A DNA stretch of 64,000 bases from an uncultured Planctomycetota bacterium (GTDB lineage: Bacteria; Planctomycetota; Phycisphaerae; UBA1845; UTPLA1), in assembly GCA_900696465.1 (NCBI GenBank), contig CAADGE010000005.1:1-64000 (forward strand). Direction: 5' to 3'. The translations under genes and the position numbers were made by a program. The notes under the pieces were generated by a model. The model saw only the letters and a list, made by a program, of their open reading frames with translations, made no database searches and had not been told where the DNA came from. Positions within the stretch are counted from its first letter, which is position 1. Each line of letters starts with the position of its first letter. Shown here one piece after another: positions 35,153-43,401 of this stretch.

Positions 35153-37096
35153 ATGAATCTACGACATACGTTTTCGAATCGCGTCATCCCGATCTGCTCG
35201 GTCCTCGCACTACTGCTGGCCGCACCGGCCGGGTTGTTGGCGCAGACTGGCGCCGAGGCCGAGCTTCATCGGGCGTATTTTCTGGAGAAGGAGTCCGGCC
35301 AGTTCGCCGCGGCTCGGGAGCTTTATCGCGGCGTGCTGGCGAAAGGCGTCAACGAGGAACTCCAGCGTGTCGCCCAGCGCGGTTCGGATCGCTGCCGCGA
35401 TGCCCTGGCGGCGCAGAACTTTTCTCAGCTGATGCCGGCTGACGCACTGGCATATATCGAACTGAATCGACCGGGGCGATTTATCGAGCAGCTCGCGGGC
35501 CTGATCGGACTGACGACGGAAGACATGCGTCAACTTCTGGACCAGCGACCGAATCAGGACTCGCGCCAGGTGGCGTTCATTCCCGGGCGAATCGCGATCA
35601 GTCCTTCGATGTTTGATTATCTCTCGTGCTTCGGTGGTGCCGCAGTGGCGCTGACGGACTTCGATCCATCCAACCGGCGCGCGCCGACCGGCGTACTGGT
35701 CCTGCACCATGGCGATGCATCGCTCCTCAAGGGGGCGCTGGAAACGGCGTTTCAGTTCGCTCCGCTCGGTCAGAAGATCCGCGATCTGCCGACCTTCGGC
35801 GCTGATGTGCCCGATGTCGGTCGACTGACCGGCGTGCTGACTGAATCGCTGCTGATCCTCGGCAACGGAACGGAGCTGATCGAAGGTGTCGTCGATCGCC
35901 TGATCGGAGAGCGAGCGGACAGTCTTGCTAATCGCGAAGACCTCGCCGATCTTTCCGCCCAGCGGAAGGGCGCGGCAATCTTCGCTTATTGCGATCTGCA
36001 GGGCATCATCCGCCGCGTCACGGCAAACCTCCCGGAAACCGATCGCGGCGAACTGAAGGTCATTAACGGCCTTGTGGACCTGGACAGTCTTCGATGGGCG
36101 GCTTTCTCGCTGGGCATACAGGAGCAGGCGCTGGGCCTGCGATTTGCCATTCGGCTGGCGGATGACCATCGGTGCATCGCCTACAACCTGATGCGATTGC
36201 CGCCGATGACCGGTCAATGCCTGAAGCTCGTGCCCTCGGACGCGGCGGCGGTGTTCGGCATGGGCCTCAACCCGGCGCTGACCATGGCAGCGGCTGATGC
36301 TGCCCAGAGTCGCTCTCCCGCGAATGCGGTCTCCGGGCTGGATATCTTCCGTGAATTCTTTGGTAATGTTCGCGAGCTCTGCGCCTTTGTCGTTACCGGA
36401 GATGCCGGTCCGAAGGGCGCGCCGAACGCCTGCGTGCTCATGGCGGTCAACGACGTCGCCCGCTCGCGTGCTTTGTGGGACCAGTTTCTACGGATGCCCG
36501 GCATTCTTGAGGGCAACGAATCCGTGGAAGCGCGCGAGGTGAAGCTCGGCGAGACGACGGCGTACTCCTATGCGATTCCGGATTTCGGAAATGTCTACCT
36601 CGCGGAAATCGACGGCTGCATCGCCATCAGCGTGACGCGCAACGCCCTCAAGGCAGCTCTTCGCGCCCGGAGCCGGAACCAGTCGATCGACTCCGATCCG
36701 CAACTTGGAAAGGTGATCTCCTCCCTGCCGCGCGATACCAGCATCTTCGCCGTGGCCCACGTCGGCCGGTGCATCCGCGTCGGCGCAGGCAGTGCGGGCA
36801 ACCCGGCTGCGGCCATGCCGGCCAACATGGCGGCGGACTTGTGCACCCGCACGGTCGCGTGGTTCGGCCTCGGGCAGGCGCCGAACGAGATGTCCGTACA
36901 GGTGGCGGTGTCCGGCCTGCCGAATGTGAACGAGGCGATTGAGAAGTTCGGGCCGATGATCAATGCCTTCCTGCCCAACATGCCGCGCCCGAGCAAGGAT
37001 CATCAGACACTTGTCCGCAAAGAGGGCGGAGCACGGCGAGAGCCGCCGTCGGCCGCGTCGACGAAGGAGTCGAGCCCGGAGCCGGCAACGCCCTGA
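35153..37096 (+). CDS. Large secreted protein, DUF3352-like, unknown function
   Basis: 647 residues. Signal peptide (ICSVLALLLAAPAGLLAQ, ends ~residue 30). The mature chain begins with a helical, TPR-like start (AYFLEKESGQFAAARELYRGVL), then LMPADALAYIELNRPGRFIEQLAGLIGL, the recurring pattern of DUF3352-type proteins, with later parallel segments (VLILGNGTELIEGVVDRL; IAISVTRNALKAALRARSR). These alternate alpha/beta repeats of ~150 residues suggest a repeat fold. Function unknown. Start: GGGAG about 7 nt before ATG 35153. The gene ends at a strong terminator. Confidence 0.7.
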   Translation: MNLRHTFSNRVIPICSVLALLLAAPAGLLAQTGAEAELHRAYFLEKESGQFAAARELYRGVLAKGVNEELQRVAQRGSDRCRDALAAQNFSQLMPADALAYIELNRPGRFIEQLAGLIGLTTEDMRQLLDQRPNQDSRQVAFIPGRIAISPSMFDYLSCFGGAAVALTDFDPSNRRAPTGVLVLHHGDASLLKGALETAFQFAPLGQKIRDLPTFGADVPDVGRLTGVLTESLLILGNGTELIEGVVDRLIGERADSLANREDLADLSAQRKGAAIFAYCDLQGIIRRVTANLPETDRGELKVINGLVDLDSLRWAAFSLGIQEQALGLRFAIRLADDHRCIAYNLMRLPPMTGQCLKLVPSDAAAVFGMGLNPALTMAAADAAQSRSPANAVSGLDIFREFFGNVRELCAFVVTGDAGPKGAPNACVLMAVNDVARSRALWDQFLRMPGILEGNESVEAREVKLGETTAYSYAIPDFGNVYLAEIDGCIAISVTRNALKAALRARSRNQSIDSDPQLGKVISSLPRDTSIFAVAHVGRCIRVGAGSAGNPAAAMPANMAADLCTRTVAWFGLGQAPNEMSVQVAVSGLPNVNEAIEKFGPMINAFLPNMPRPSKDHQTLVRKEGGARREPPSAASTKESSPEPATP

Positions 37097-37170
37097 AAAT
37101 CAAGGTACTCCGGCCCTGTTGGAAGCTGTGACAGGCACGCCCAATAAGTGTTATTCAGGTCCGCTTTATT

Positions 37171-37218
37171 TGCCCCTTTCGCCGAGTGAACCGCACACTC
37201 GGTGAAAGGGGCATTTTT
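37171..37218 (+). terminator. Strong Rho-independent terminator
   Basis: 18-bp arms 37171-37188 and 37196-37213 with one G-U pair and a 7-nt loop AACCGCA, followed by TTTTT. It lies 75 nt after the stop of the gene ending at 37096. Confidence 0.9.
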
Positions 37219-37501
37219 GCTATTCTTCATGACGGGCCACACAGGGTGGCAAAACTCACTTCTTTATCCATTCTCAATCTTCGGCCACCGCGCCATCGGA
37301 CCGCCGGCTGCAGAATTGACCCCTCCTGTCGCCGACAATTATAATTCGACGTCGTTCGGGTTGTATCCGATCGTTTCTCAGGGACGCGTTGCGCGCGTCT
37401 TATAAGAATTCCGGTATGCAGTGGCGATCGCGGGAAGCGGGCCGTCGTCCCGGGCGGTGGGGTTGCTTTCTCAGGCCGGTCATGCAGAAAGGTTGAATGT
37501 C
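37219..37501 (+). promoter_or_regulatory. Intergenic region with strong promoter and long leader
   Basis: Promoter TTGACC (37316-37321), 18-nt spacer, TATAAT (37340-37345). The predicted start near 37352 gives a leader of ~150 nt before the carbamoyltransferase ATG. Within it an ATG at 37416 opens a 26-codon frame ending at 37496, 5 nt before the gene start. No strong Shine-Dalgarno precedes this short frame. Whether it is translated is unknown. Confidence 0.6.
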
Positions 37502-39238
37502 ATGCTGATCCTCGGCATCGGTGAACTGGATAATGACAGCGGTGCGGCACTGATCAAGGACGGTGAGACGATCGCCGCGGCGAACGAAGAGCGCTTTTCC
37601 CGGATCAAGCAGCAGGACGGCGTGCCGGCCAAAGCCATCGACTGGATGCTGAAGCATGCCGGAGCCACCTTCGCCGACCTCGACGAGATCCTCTGCGTTC
37701 GACAGGACGTGCATGCCGAGTATTCGCACGATCAGCGGCAGCTCGATCAGGTGGCGTGGTTTTCGTATCCCGGACCCTTTTCGTGGAAGCTCGCGAACTA
37801 CGGCATCTGGCGATTTCGCAATTTCAAGAAGCGTCTCGAACTGAGCAAGTTGCAGAATCAGCGTCTCCTGGACTGGGCGCGCGAACATGGCATCGAGCGC
37901 AGCCGGATCGAGCGCCCCGATCATCACCTGATGCACGCGGCCTGCGCCTATTACGGTTCGGGCTTTGACGAAGCCCTGGCCTTCACCGTGGACGGCTGGG
38001 GCGACGGCAAAACAGCTACGCTCTATGCCTGTCGAAACGGCCGATTCGAACTGATCCACGAGGTCATGCTTCCGCACTCGGCAGGCGTCTTCTATGCCGC
38101 CGTGACCCGCGCCGCGGGCTATCGACCGTTTCGCCACGAAGGCAAGATCACCGGCCTTGCGGCACATGGATCGTACGACGACGAGTGCATGGCATTTGCT
38201 CGGATGGGTCTCTACAACGTCAACGGTTCCTTTGAAGCGCCGTACAACTACGGCAGCTACCCCTGGCTGCGGCGGCTGATCAAGAAGAAGGGCCCGGAGA
38301 AGCTGGCCTATGCCTATCAGCATACACTCGAAGACGTGATGACGAAGTACGTTGCTCAGTACGTCAAAAGCACGGGGCTCAAGAATCTCTGCCTGGCCGG
38401 CGGCGTCGCGGCCAATGTCCGCGTTAACCAGAAGCTGCACGAGGTTCCCGGCGTGGAGAAGACCTTCATCTTTCCGCACATGGCGGACGGCGGCCTGGGC
38501 TGGGGCGCGGCCATGTGGGCCTGGCATCGCAGTCAGCAGCGCAAGCTCGGAGATAAGTATCGGTACGAACCGAAGCGCATCCACAACGTCTACTGGGGGC
38601 CGGACTTCAGCGAGGACGAGATGCGCCAGACGCTCGAGCGCGAGGGCGTGCGCTTCACGCGACCGGAGGACATCGACCTGGCCATGGCCGACCTGCTCGC
38701 GGATGGCGAGTTGATCGCCCGGTTTCAGGGGGCGATGGAATTCGGCCCGCGTGCCCTGTGTCATCGCTCGATTCTTTATCAGCCGACAGATCCGACGGTA
38801 AACGTCTGGCTCAACGAGCGGCTGCATCGGACGGAGTTCATGCCGTTTGCCCCGGTCACGCTGGAGGAGGACGCGCCGAAGATGTACAAGAACATGAGCG
38901 GCGCGGAGCATCCGGCGAATTTCATGACTATCACCTTCGACTGCACCGAGGAGATGGCGCGCACCTGTCCCGCCGTGGTCCACATCGACGGAACGGCCCG
39001 CCCGCAGACTATCCGCCCGGACCTGGACCAGAGCACGTATCGGCTGCTCAAGTTCTACAAGGAAAGGACCGGACTCTGCTCCGTGATCAACACCTCGTTC
39101 AACATGCACGAGGAGCCGATCATCTGCACGCCGATGGATGCGATCCGCGGCGCCCGGTCGGCGAGGTTCCGTTACCTTGCGATGGGGCCGTTTCTCTGCG
39201 AGTTTGACAATCCGAGTCCGCCGCCGCGCGGCAAGTAG
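37502..39238 (+). CDS. NodU/CmcH-family carbamoyltransferase
   Basis: 578 residues. Transfers a carbamoyl group from carbamoyl phosphate (through an AMP intermediate) to a hydroxyl on a sugar or natural product. The N-terminal Kae1-like domain has DHHLMHAACAYYGSGF with the metal histidines (~142-146) and VDGWGDGKTAT. LAGGVAANVRVNQKL (~residue 300) is a further nucleotide-binding mark. The C-terminal YrdC-like domain has EFGPRALCHRSIL (~residue 415) and NTSFNMHEEPII (~535). Start: ATG 37502 (MLILGIGELDND), AAAGG ~10 nt upstream; the open frame from 37421 lacks similarity. A methyltransferase follows at 84 nt, and the pair may modify an extracellular glycan or secondary product. No other biosynthetic genes are adjacent. 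Confidence 0.88.
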   Translation: MLILGIGELDNDSGAALIKDGETIAAANEERFSRIKQQDGVPAKAIDWMLKHAGATFADLDEILCVRQDVHAEYSHDQRQLDQVAWFSYPGPFSWKLANYGIWRFRNFKKRLELSKLQNQRLLDWAREHGIERSRIERPDHHLMHAACAYYGSGFDEALAFTVDGWGDGKTATLYACRNGRFELIHEVMLPHSAGVFYAAVTRAAGYRPFRHEGKITGLAAHGSYDDECMAFARMGLYNVNGSFEAPYNYGSYPWLRRLIKKKGPEKLAYAYQHTLEDVMTKYVAQYVKSTGLKNLCLAGGVAANVRVNQKLHEVPGVEKTFIFPHMADGGLGWGAAMWAWHRSQQRKLGDKYRYEPKRIHNVYWGPDFSEDEMRQTLEREGVRFTRPEDIDLAMADLLADGELIARFQGAMEFGPRALCHRSILYQPTDPTVNVWLNERLHRTEFMPFAPVTLEEDAPKMYKNMSGAEHPANFMTITFDCTEEMARTCPAVVHIDGTARPQTIRPDLDQSTYRLLKFYKERTGLCSVINTSFNMHEEPIICTPMDAIRGARSARFRYLAMGPFLCEFDNPSPPPRGK

Positions 39239-39322
39239 TAACCCGCGAAGCCCGCGCAGTTCATCCGGCGGACCCGTGCCGCTGTCTGCCGCGTTCGAGT
39301 AAGATTCGGAAGAAGGCACGCC

Positions 39323-40315
39323 ATGCAGACGGATACGACGCCCACCGCGACGGTCTCCGAATCGGTCCACGACTTCTACCGGACTTATCCGTTTCCGCAG
39401 TTGACGGCCGCGGAGCGACGTCGGCAGGTTCCCTTCGAGATCTGCAAGTATCGCTTCCTGGGAATCGAAGACCGCATGCCGGGCGCCCGCGTGCTGGATG
39501 TGGGATGCGGCACCGGCCGCCACATGCAACTGATGAAACACTTCGGCGTGGGGCAGTACGTCGGGCTGGACCGCTCGCCGGCCTCGCTGGAAATCGCAAA
39601 GCAGGTGGCGCGTGAGGACGGCTTTGATCGGTTCTACCCGCTGGAAGGCGACCTGTTTCGCATTCCCTTTCCGGATAACACCTTCGATGTCGTAGTCTCG
39701 TGGGGCGTGCTGCATCACACGCCGGACCCGTATCGTGGACTTGCGGAAATGGTCCGAGTCTGCAAGCGCGGGGGCTTCGTGGCCATCTTCTTATACAACC
39801 GCTGGAATCACTGGCGGTTCAACATGCAGAAGCGTCGTATCCTCTCGGAAGCAGGCGAAGACCTGGAAGCACGCTTTCAACTCGCACAGCGACTCTACGG
39901 GACCAAGCCGGTCGATCAGATGACCCGCAGCGAACTGCTGACCTTTTATGATCGCTACTGCCATCCGTACAAGAGCGACCATACCTTCAGTGAGACGCTC
40001 GCATGGTTCGATGAACTGGGGCTGGAATACTGGGGCTCTTCGCGGCCGGCGCGATTTCTCGATTTTGTGCGTTACCTTCAACAGCTCAATCAACTGGTCA
40101 CCGATCATGCGGCGCGGGAAGAATCGCGCGGGCTGGCGATCCGAGCGATCAAGGCCGCTCGACTGGCTGCGAAGCTTCCCCGGCTCAGCGAGCCGCGTGC
40201 TCCCTTCCGACGCCCGAGCGTGCTGCACCGCTTCGTCTGGCAGGCCGCACTGGCCTGGCAAGGGCGCAACGGACGACAATCCCACAGCACCTCCTTCGCC
40301 GGGCGAAAGCGTTAG
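39323..40315 (+). CDS. Class I SAM-dependent methyltransferase
   Basis: 330 residues. Motif I VLDVGCGTGRHMQLM (~residues 57-71), acidic strand-2 end YVGLDRSP, motif IV FDVVVSWGVLHHTPDP (~residues 125-140), then VCKRGGFVAIFLY. The first 45 residues (DFYRTYPFPQ) resemble the tail of methyltransferases near natural-product and glycan genes. The C-terminal ~130 residues form a helical lid. Start ATG 39323 has GAAGAAGG ~8 nt upstream. It lies 84 nt after the carbamoyltransferase and may share its transcript. Substrate unknown. Confidence 0.8.
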   Translation: MQTDTTPTATVSESVHDFYRTYPFPQLTAAERRRQVPFEICKYRFLGIEDRMPGARVLDVGCGTGRHMQLMKHFGVGQYVGLDRSPASLEIAKQVAREDGFDRFYPLEGDLFRIPFPDNTFDVVVSWGVLHHTPDPYRGLAEMVRVCKRGGFVAIFLYNRWNHWRFNMQKRRILSEAGEDLEARFQLAQRLYGTKPVDQMTRSELLTFYDRYCHPYKSDHTFSETLAWFDELGLEYWGSSRPARFLDFVRYLQQLNQLVTDHAAREESRGLAIRAIKAARLAAKLPRLSEPRAPFRRPSVLHRFVWQAALAWQGRNGRQSHSTSFAGRKR

Positions 40316-40469
40316 GCAAGATTCGAGTTCTCTACCCATCCGGTCAAGATGGATTGCGGCGAGACCAGTCGCGCGCTTTGCTCCGGCTGTCGATTCACTT
40401 ATCCTTCGATCTTCGCCGTGAGGATTCGGCGTATTCGATCGCTCTCCTGCACCGGCCACGGACGGGAAC

Positions 40470-42473
40470 ATGGACAGCAGAGGCGTCTTGTACGAGATCG
40501 TCGTGCTCTTCGGCGCAGCCGTCGCTGTGGCGTGGCTGTTTCGGATGCTCCGCGCCCCGGCGATCATCGGCTTCCTCGTCACCGGCATGCTCATCGGCCC
40601 GTCGGTCATGGGGCTCATCACGCGGGAGTCCGTCTCACAGTTTGCCGACCTCGGGCTTGTTCTGCTGCTCTTCGCGGTAGGGCTGGAACTCTCGCCCGAG
40701 CCGCTGCTCCGCGCCGGCCACCGCATTCTCGTGGCCGCCGGCGGGCAGATCGTGCTGACCGTCATCGTCGGCCTGTTCTGTATTCTCATGGCGGCACAGG
40801 TCTCATGGCCCGCGGCCGTGGCCATGGCGCTGGCCATCACACCCAGCAGTACGGCCATCGTTCTGAAGCAACTGGCGGACATCCGTCAGACCGACTCACC
40901 TACGGGCAGCACGGTGACCGGCGTCTCACTCGTTCAGGACATTCTCGTCATTCTGCTCATGCTCTTTCTGCCGCTGCTCGCCGGTCCCGGACAGACCGGC
41001 TGGGCGGTCGCGGTCCTGCATGGTTTGCTGTCGCTGGTCGTCCTGCTGGTCGGTTTTGCGATACTTCGATGGCTGCTTCCCTTTGTACTCCACGCGGTGC
41101 TTCGCGTCGGCGGACAGGAGCTTATGACCCTGTTTGCCGTGCTGATGGCCTGCGCCGGGGCGTACATTGCCGGACGCGCGGGATGGTCGCCGGCCCTCGG
41201 CGCGTGCGTCGCCGGGCTGCTGCTCGCGGAGACGGACGTGCGTCACCAACTCTTCGCCGACATCGTCCCGTTTCGCGACGTGTTCAACGCGCTGTTCTTC
41301 ATCTCCATGGGCATGCTCGTGGACCTTAATCTCGTCGCGAAGTTTCCGTTTTCGATCGGCTTCGGCGTCGTCGTCACGCTCGTTCTCAAAACACTGCTGG
41401 CCGCGCTGGCGGTTCGTTTTGCGGGATGGCCCCTGCGGCTGAGCATCCAGGTCGGCATGGGTCTGGCCACGATCAGCGAGTTCGGCTTCGTCCTCGCGCG
41501 GGAGTCGGAAAAGCTGCACCTGCTTCCGGCCAGTGCGCTGGACTATCTGACCGCCCTGATCGTCGGAACCATGCTGATGGGGGCGATGCTGGTGCCCCTC
41601 TCCGAACGTGTGTCCCTGGTGATTGAGCGCTTCAGCCGAAGATCTACGAAAACGGAGCTTGTCCCGTTGCCGGAAACACAGCCCCTGACCGATGTGCAAG
41701 TCATCATCATCGGATACGGGCTCAACGGTCAGAATCTGGCGCGCGTGCTCCGGGCGACGAACATTCCCTGCTGCGTGGTGGAGATGAATCCGGCGCTGGC
41801 GGCGGTGGCGCGTAAGGCCGGTGAACGGATCATCGTGGGCGACGCCACGCGCATCGCGATTCTGCATCGAGCCGGCATCGAACACGCCCGGGCAATCGTG
41901 GTGGCCATCAACGAACAGGAAGCGACGCGGCGTATCGTCGCCCAGGCACGAACTGCTCGGCCGAATCTCTACATCCTGGCGCGAACGCGCTACACGAGCG
42001 AGCTGGAGATTCTCTATCGGCTCGGCGCACAGCAGGTCATCCCGGAGGAGTTCGAAACCTCAATCGAAATCTTCGCCCATGTGCTCAAGCACTTCGGTAT
42101 ACCAGAGAACGTCATCGCCGCGCAGGTCACCATGATCCGCGCCGGCAACTATGGGATGCTTCGCGGACGACCGGCCACCGGCGCCCAACGGGCCGACCTG
42201 ATGAGTCTCCTGGAGGCCACAGCGACGCAGACCTACATGCTCGAAGCCGACAGTCCGGCGTGCGGCAGGTCGATCCGTGACCTGCACCTTCGAGCGCGCA
42301 CCGGCGTGACGATCATTGCCGTCGTGCGAAGCGGCAAGGCCGCGACCAACCCGCCGCCCGACTACCAGTTTGAATCCGGCGATGTTTTGGTACTGCTCGG
42401 TGGTCACAAGCAGCTTGACGAGGCCAAGGCCATGCTCGCTCCGCCGGCGAAAAGCGAAACAGGCACGGATTGA
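40470..42473 (+). CDS. CPA2 monovalent cation/proton antiporter with RCK domains (KefB-like)
   Basis: 667 residues. About twelve to thirteen membrane helices (~1-395) of the CPA2 type, with GFLVTGMLIGPSV in helix 2, ITPSSTAIVLKQL (~130) near the ion path, and FFISMGMLVDL (~278). A TrkA-N domain follows (~408-535: IIIGYGLNGQNLARVL, then ARTRYTSELEILYRLGAQQVI) and a TrkA-C domain (~575-655). Probably a potassium or sodium efflux antiporter gated by nucleotide binding. Start ATG 40470 has GACGGGAAC just upstream. An alpha/beta hydrolase gene follows after 4 nt. Confidence 0.9.
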   Translation: MDSRGVLYEIVVLFGAAVAVAWLFRMLRAPAIIGFLVTGMLIGPSVMGLITRESVSQFADLGLVLLLFAVGLELSPEPLLRAGHRILVAAGGQIVLTVIVGLFCILMAAQVSWPAAVAMALAITPSSTAIVLKQLADIRQTDSPTGSTVTGVSLVQDILVILLMLFLPLLAGPGQTGWAVAVLHGLLSLVVLLVGFAILRWLLPFVLHAVLRVGGQELMTLFAVLMACAGAYIAGRAGWSPALGACVAGLLLAETDVRHQLFADIVPFRDVFNALFFISMGMLVDLNLVAKFPFSIGFGVVVTLVLKTLLAALAVRFAGWPLRLSIQVGMGLATISEFGFVLARESEKLHLLPASALDYLTALIVGTMLMGAMLVPLSERVSLVIERFSRRSTKTELVPLPETQPLTDVQVIIIGYGLNGQNLARVLRATNIPCCVVEMNPALAAVARKAGERIIVGDATRIAILHRAGIEHARAIVVAINEQEATRRIVAQARTARPNLYILARTRYTSELEILYRLGAQQVIPEEFETSIEIFAHVLKHFGIPENVIAAQVTMIRAGNYGMLRGRPATGAQRADLMSLLEATATQTYMLEADSPACGRSIRDLHLRARTGVTIIAVVRSGKAATNPPPDYQFESGDVLVLLGGHKQLDEAKAMLAPPAKSETGTD

Positions 42474-42477
42474 CCGT

Positions 42478-43317
42478 ATGCTCGAGCCCTGCATCGAAAC
42501 GCTCACCTACTCCGACGGCTATCGGGCCACGGTCCGCTGGTGGCGACCGCCTGATCCGCGTGGGGCCGTGTTGTACTTTCATGGAATCCAGTCGCATGGC
42601 GGCTGGTATGTCGGCTCCGGTTCGCGCCTCGCGGAGGCCGGACTGGCCGTACTCATGCCGGACCGGCGCGGCAGCGGCCTCAATCGTGAATCGCGCGGGC
42701 ACACACCCTCGGCGGCCCGCTCGATCGCCGATGCGAGCGAATGCATGAAGACGCTGCTCGAACGCAGCGGACAGAGCGAGGTGCATCTCGTCGGCGTCAG
42801 TTGGGGCGGCAAGCTGTGCGTGGCCCTGGCTTCGAGCGAGCCGCAACGCGTACGCACGATCTCGCTGGTGGCGCCGGGGCTGTTTCCCCGAGTCGACCTG
42901 ACGACGGCGGAGAAGTTCCGTGTCGGTCTTTCGCTGATCGCCGATCGAGAGAAGCTGTACGACATCCCACTGAACGATCCGAGAATGTTCACGGCGAACC
43001 CGGAGCGGATCGCCTACGTGGAGCAGGATCAACTGAAACTCACTCGCGTCACGGCGTCGTTTCTCGTGTCATCCCGCCGGATGGATCGCTTTACGGCCCG
43101 TTTCGGCAGCAGCGGCTATCGCGGCGCGATCCACCTGATGCTGGCCGGACAGGACCGGATCATCGACAGCGACCGCACCGGCGACTGGCTGCGCGAGTTG
43201 CCGAATGAAGATCGCCAGATCACGCTCTATCGCGAGGCACATCACACGCTGGAGTTCGAGCCGGATCCGTCGACGTTCCTGTCGGACCTGGTGAACTGGA
43301 TCGTCGAGCGTTGTTAG
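42478..43317 (+). CDS. Alpha/beta hydrolase (monoacylglycerol lipase-like)
   Basis: 279 residues. Serine hydrolase fold: oxyanion HGIQSHGGWY (~35), nucleophile GVSWGG (~107), acid in AGQDRIID (~222) and catalytic His in AHHTLEF (~254). The layout and the YFHGIQSHG start resemble Hydrolase_4/lysophospholipase-type enzymes. Substrate unknown. Start: ATG 42478 begins 4 nt after the antiporter stop, so the two are co-transcribed; the open frame before it lies inside the antiporter gene. Confidence 0.82.
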   Translation: MLEPCIETLTYSDGYRATVRWWRPPDPRGAVLYFHGIQSHGGWYVGSGSRLAEAGLAVLMPDRRGSGLNRESRGHTPSAARSIADASECMKTLLERSGQSEVHLVGVSWGGKLCVALASSEPQRVRTISLVAPGLFPRVDLTTAEKFRVGLSLIADREKLYDIPLNDPRMFTANPERIAYVEQDQLKLTRVTASFLVSSRRMDRFTARFGSSGYRGAIHLMLAGQDRIIDSDRTGDWLRELPNEDRQITLYREAHHTLEFEPDPSTFLSDLVNWIVERC

Positions 43318-43343
43318 ACCTGCCGGCTGAGGTAGACGAGCCG

Positions 43344-43373
43344 TTGGCAATCCGCGGGCTGGATCGCTAGAAT
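43344..43373 (+). promoter_or_regulatory. Promoter TTGGCA-18-TAGAAT for metG
   Basis: -35 TTGGCA (43344-43349, five of six), 18-nt spacer, -10 TAGAAT (43368-43373, five of six). Predicted start ~43380, leader ~22 nt with GGAG (43393-43396) 5 nt before ATG 43402. Confidence 0.75.
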
Positions 43374-43401
43374 CGCCGCGGCAATAGCCGATGGAGTTGC
43401 T

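Noticed and set aside
37400-39718. Very long minus-strand open frame (772 codons) opposite the carbamoyltransferase
   Set aside because: Its translation is Arg/His/Leu-rich with no family likeness, and the plus strand encodes clear carbamoyltransferase motifs. Long shadow frames are expected in GC-rich DNA.
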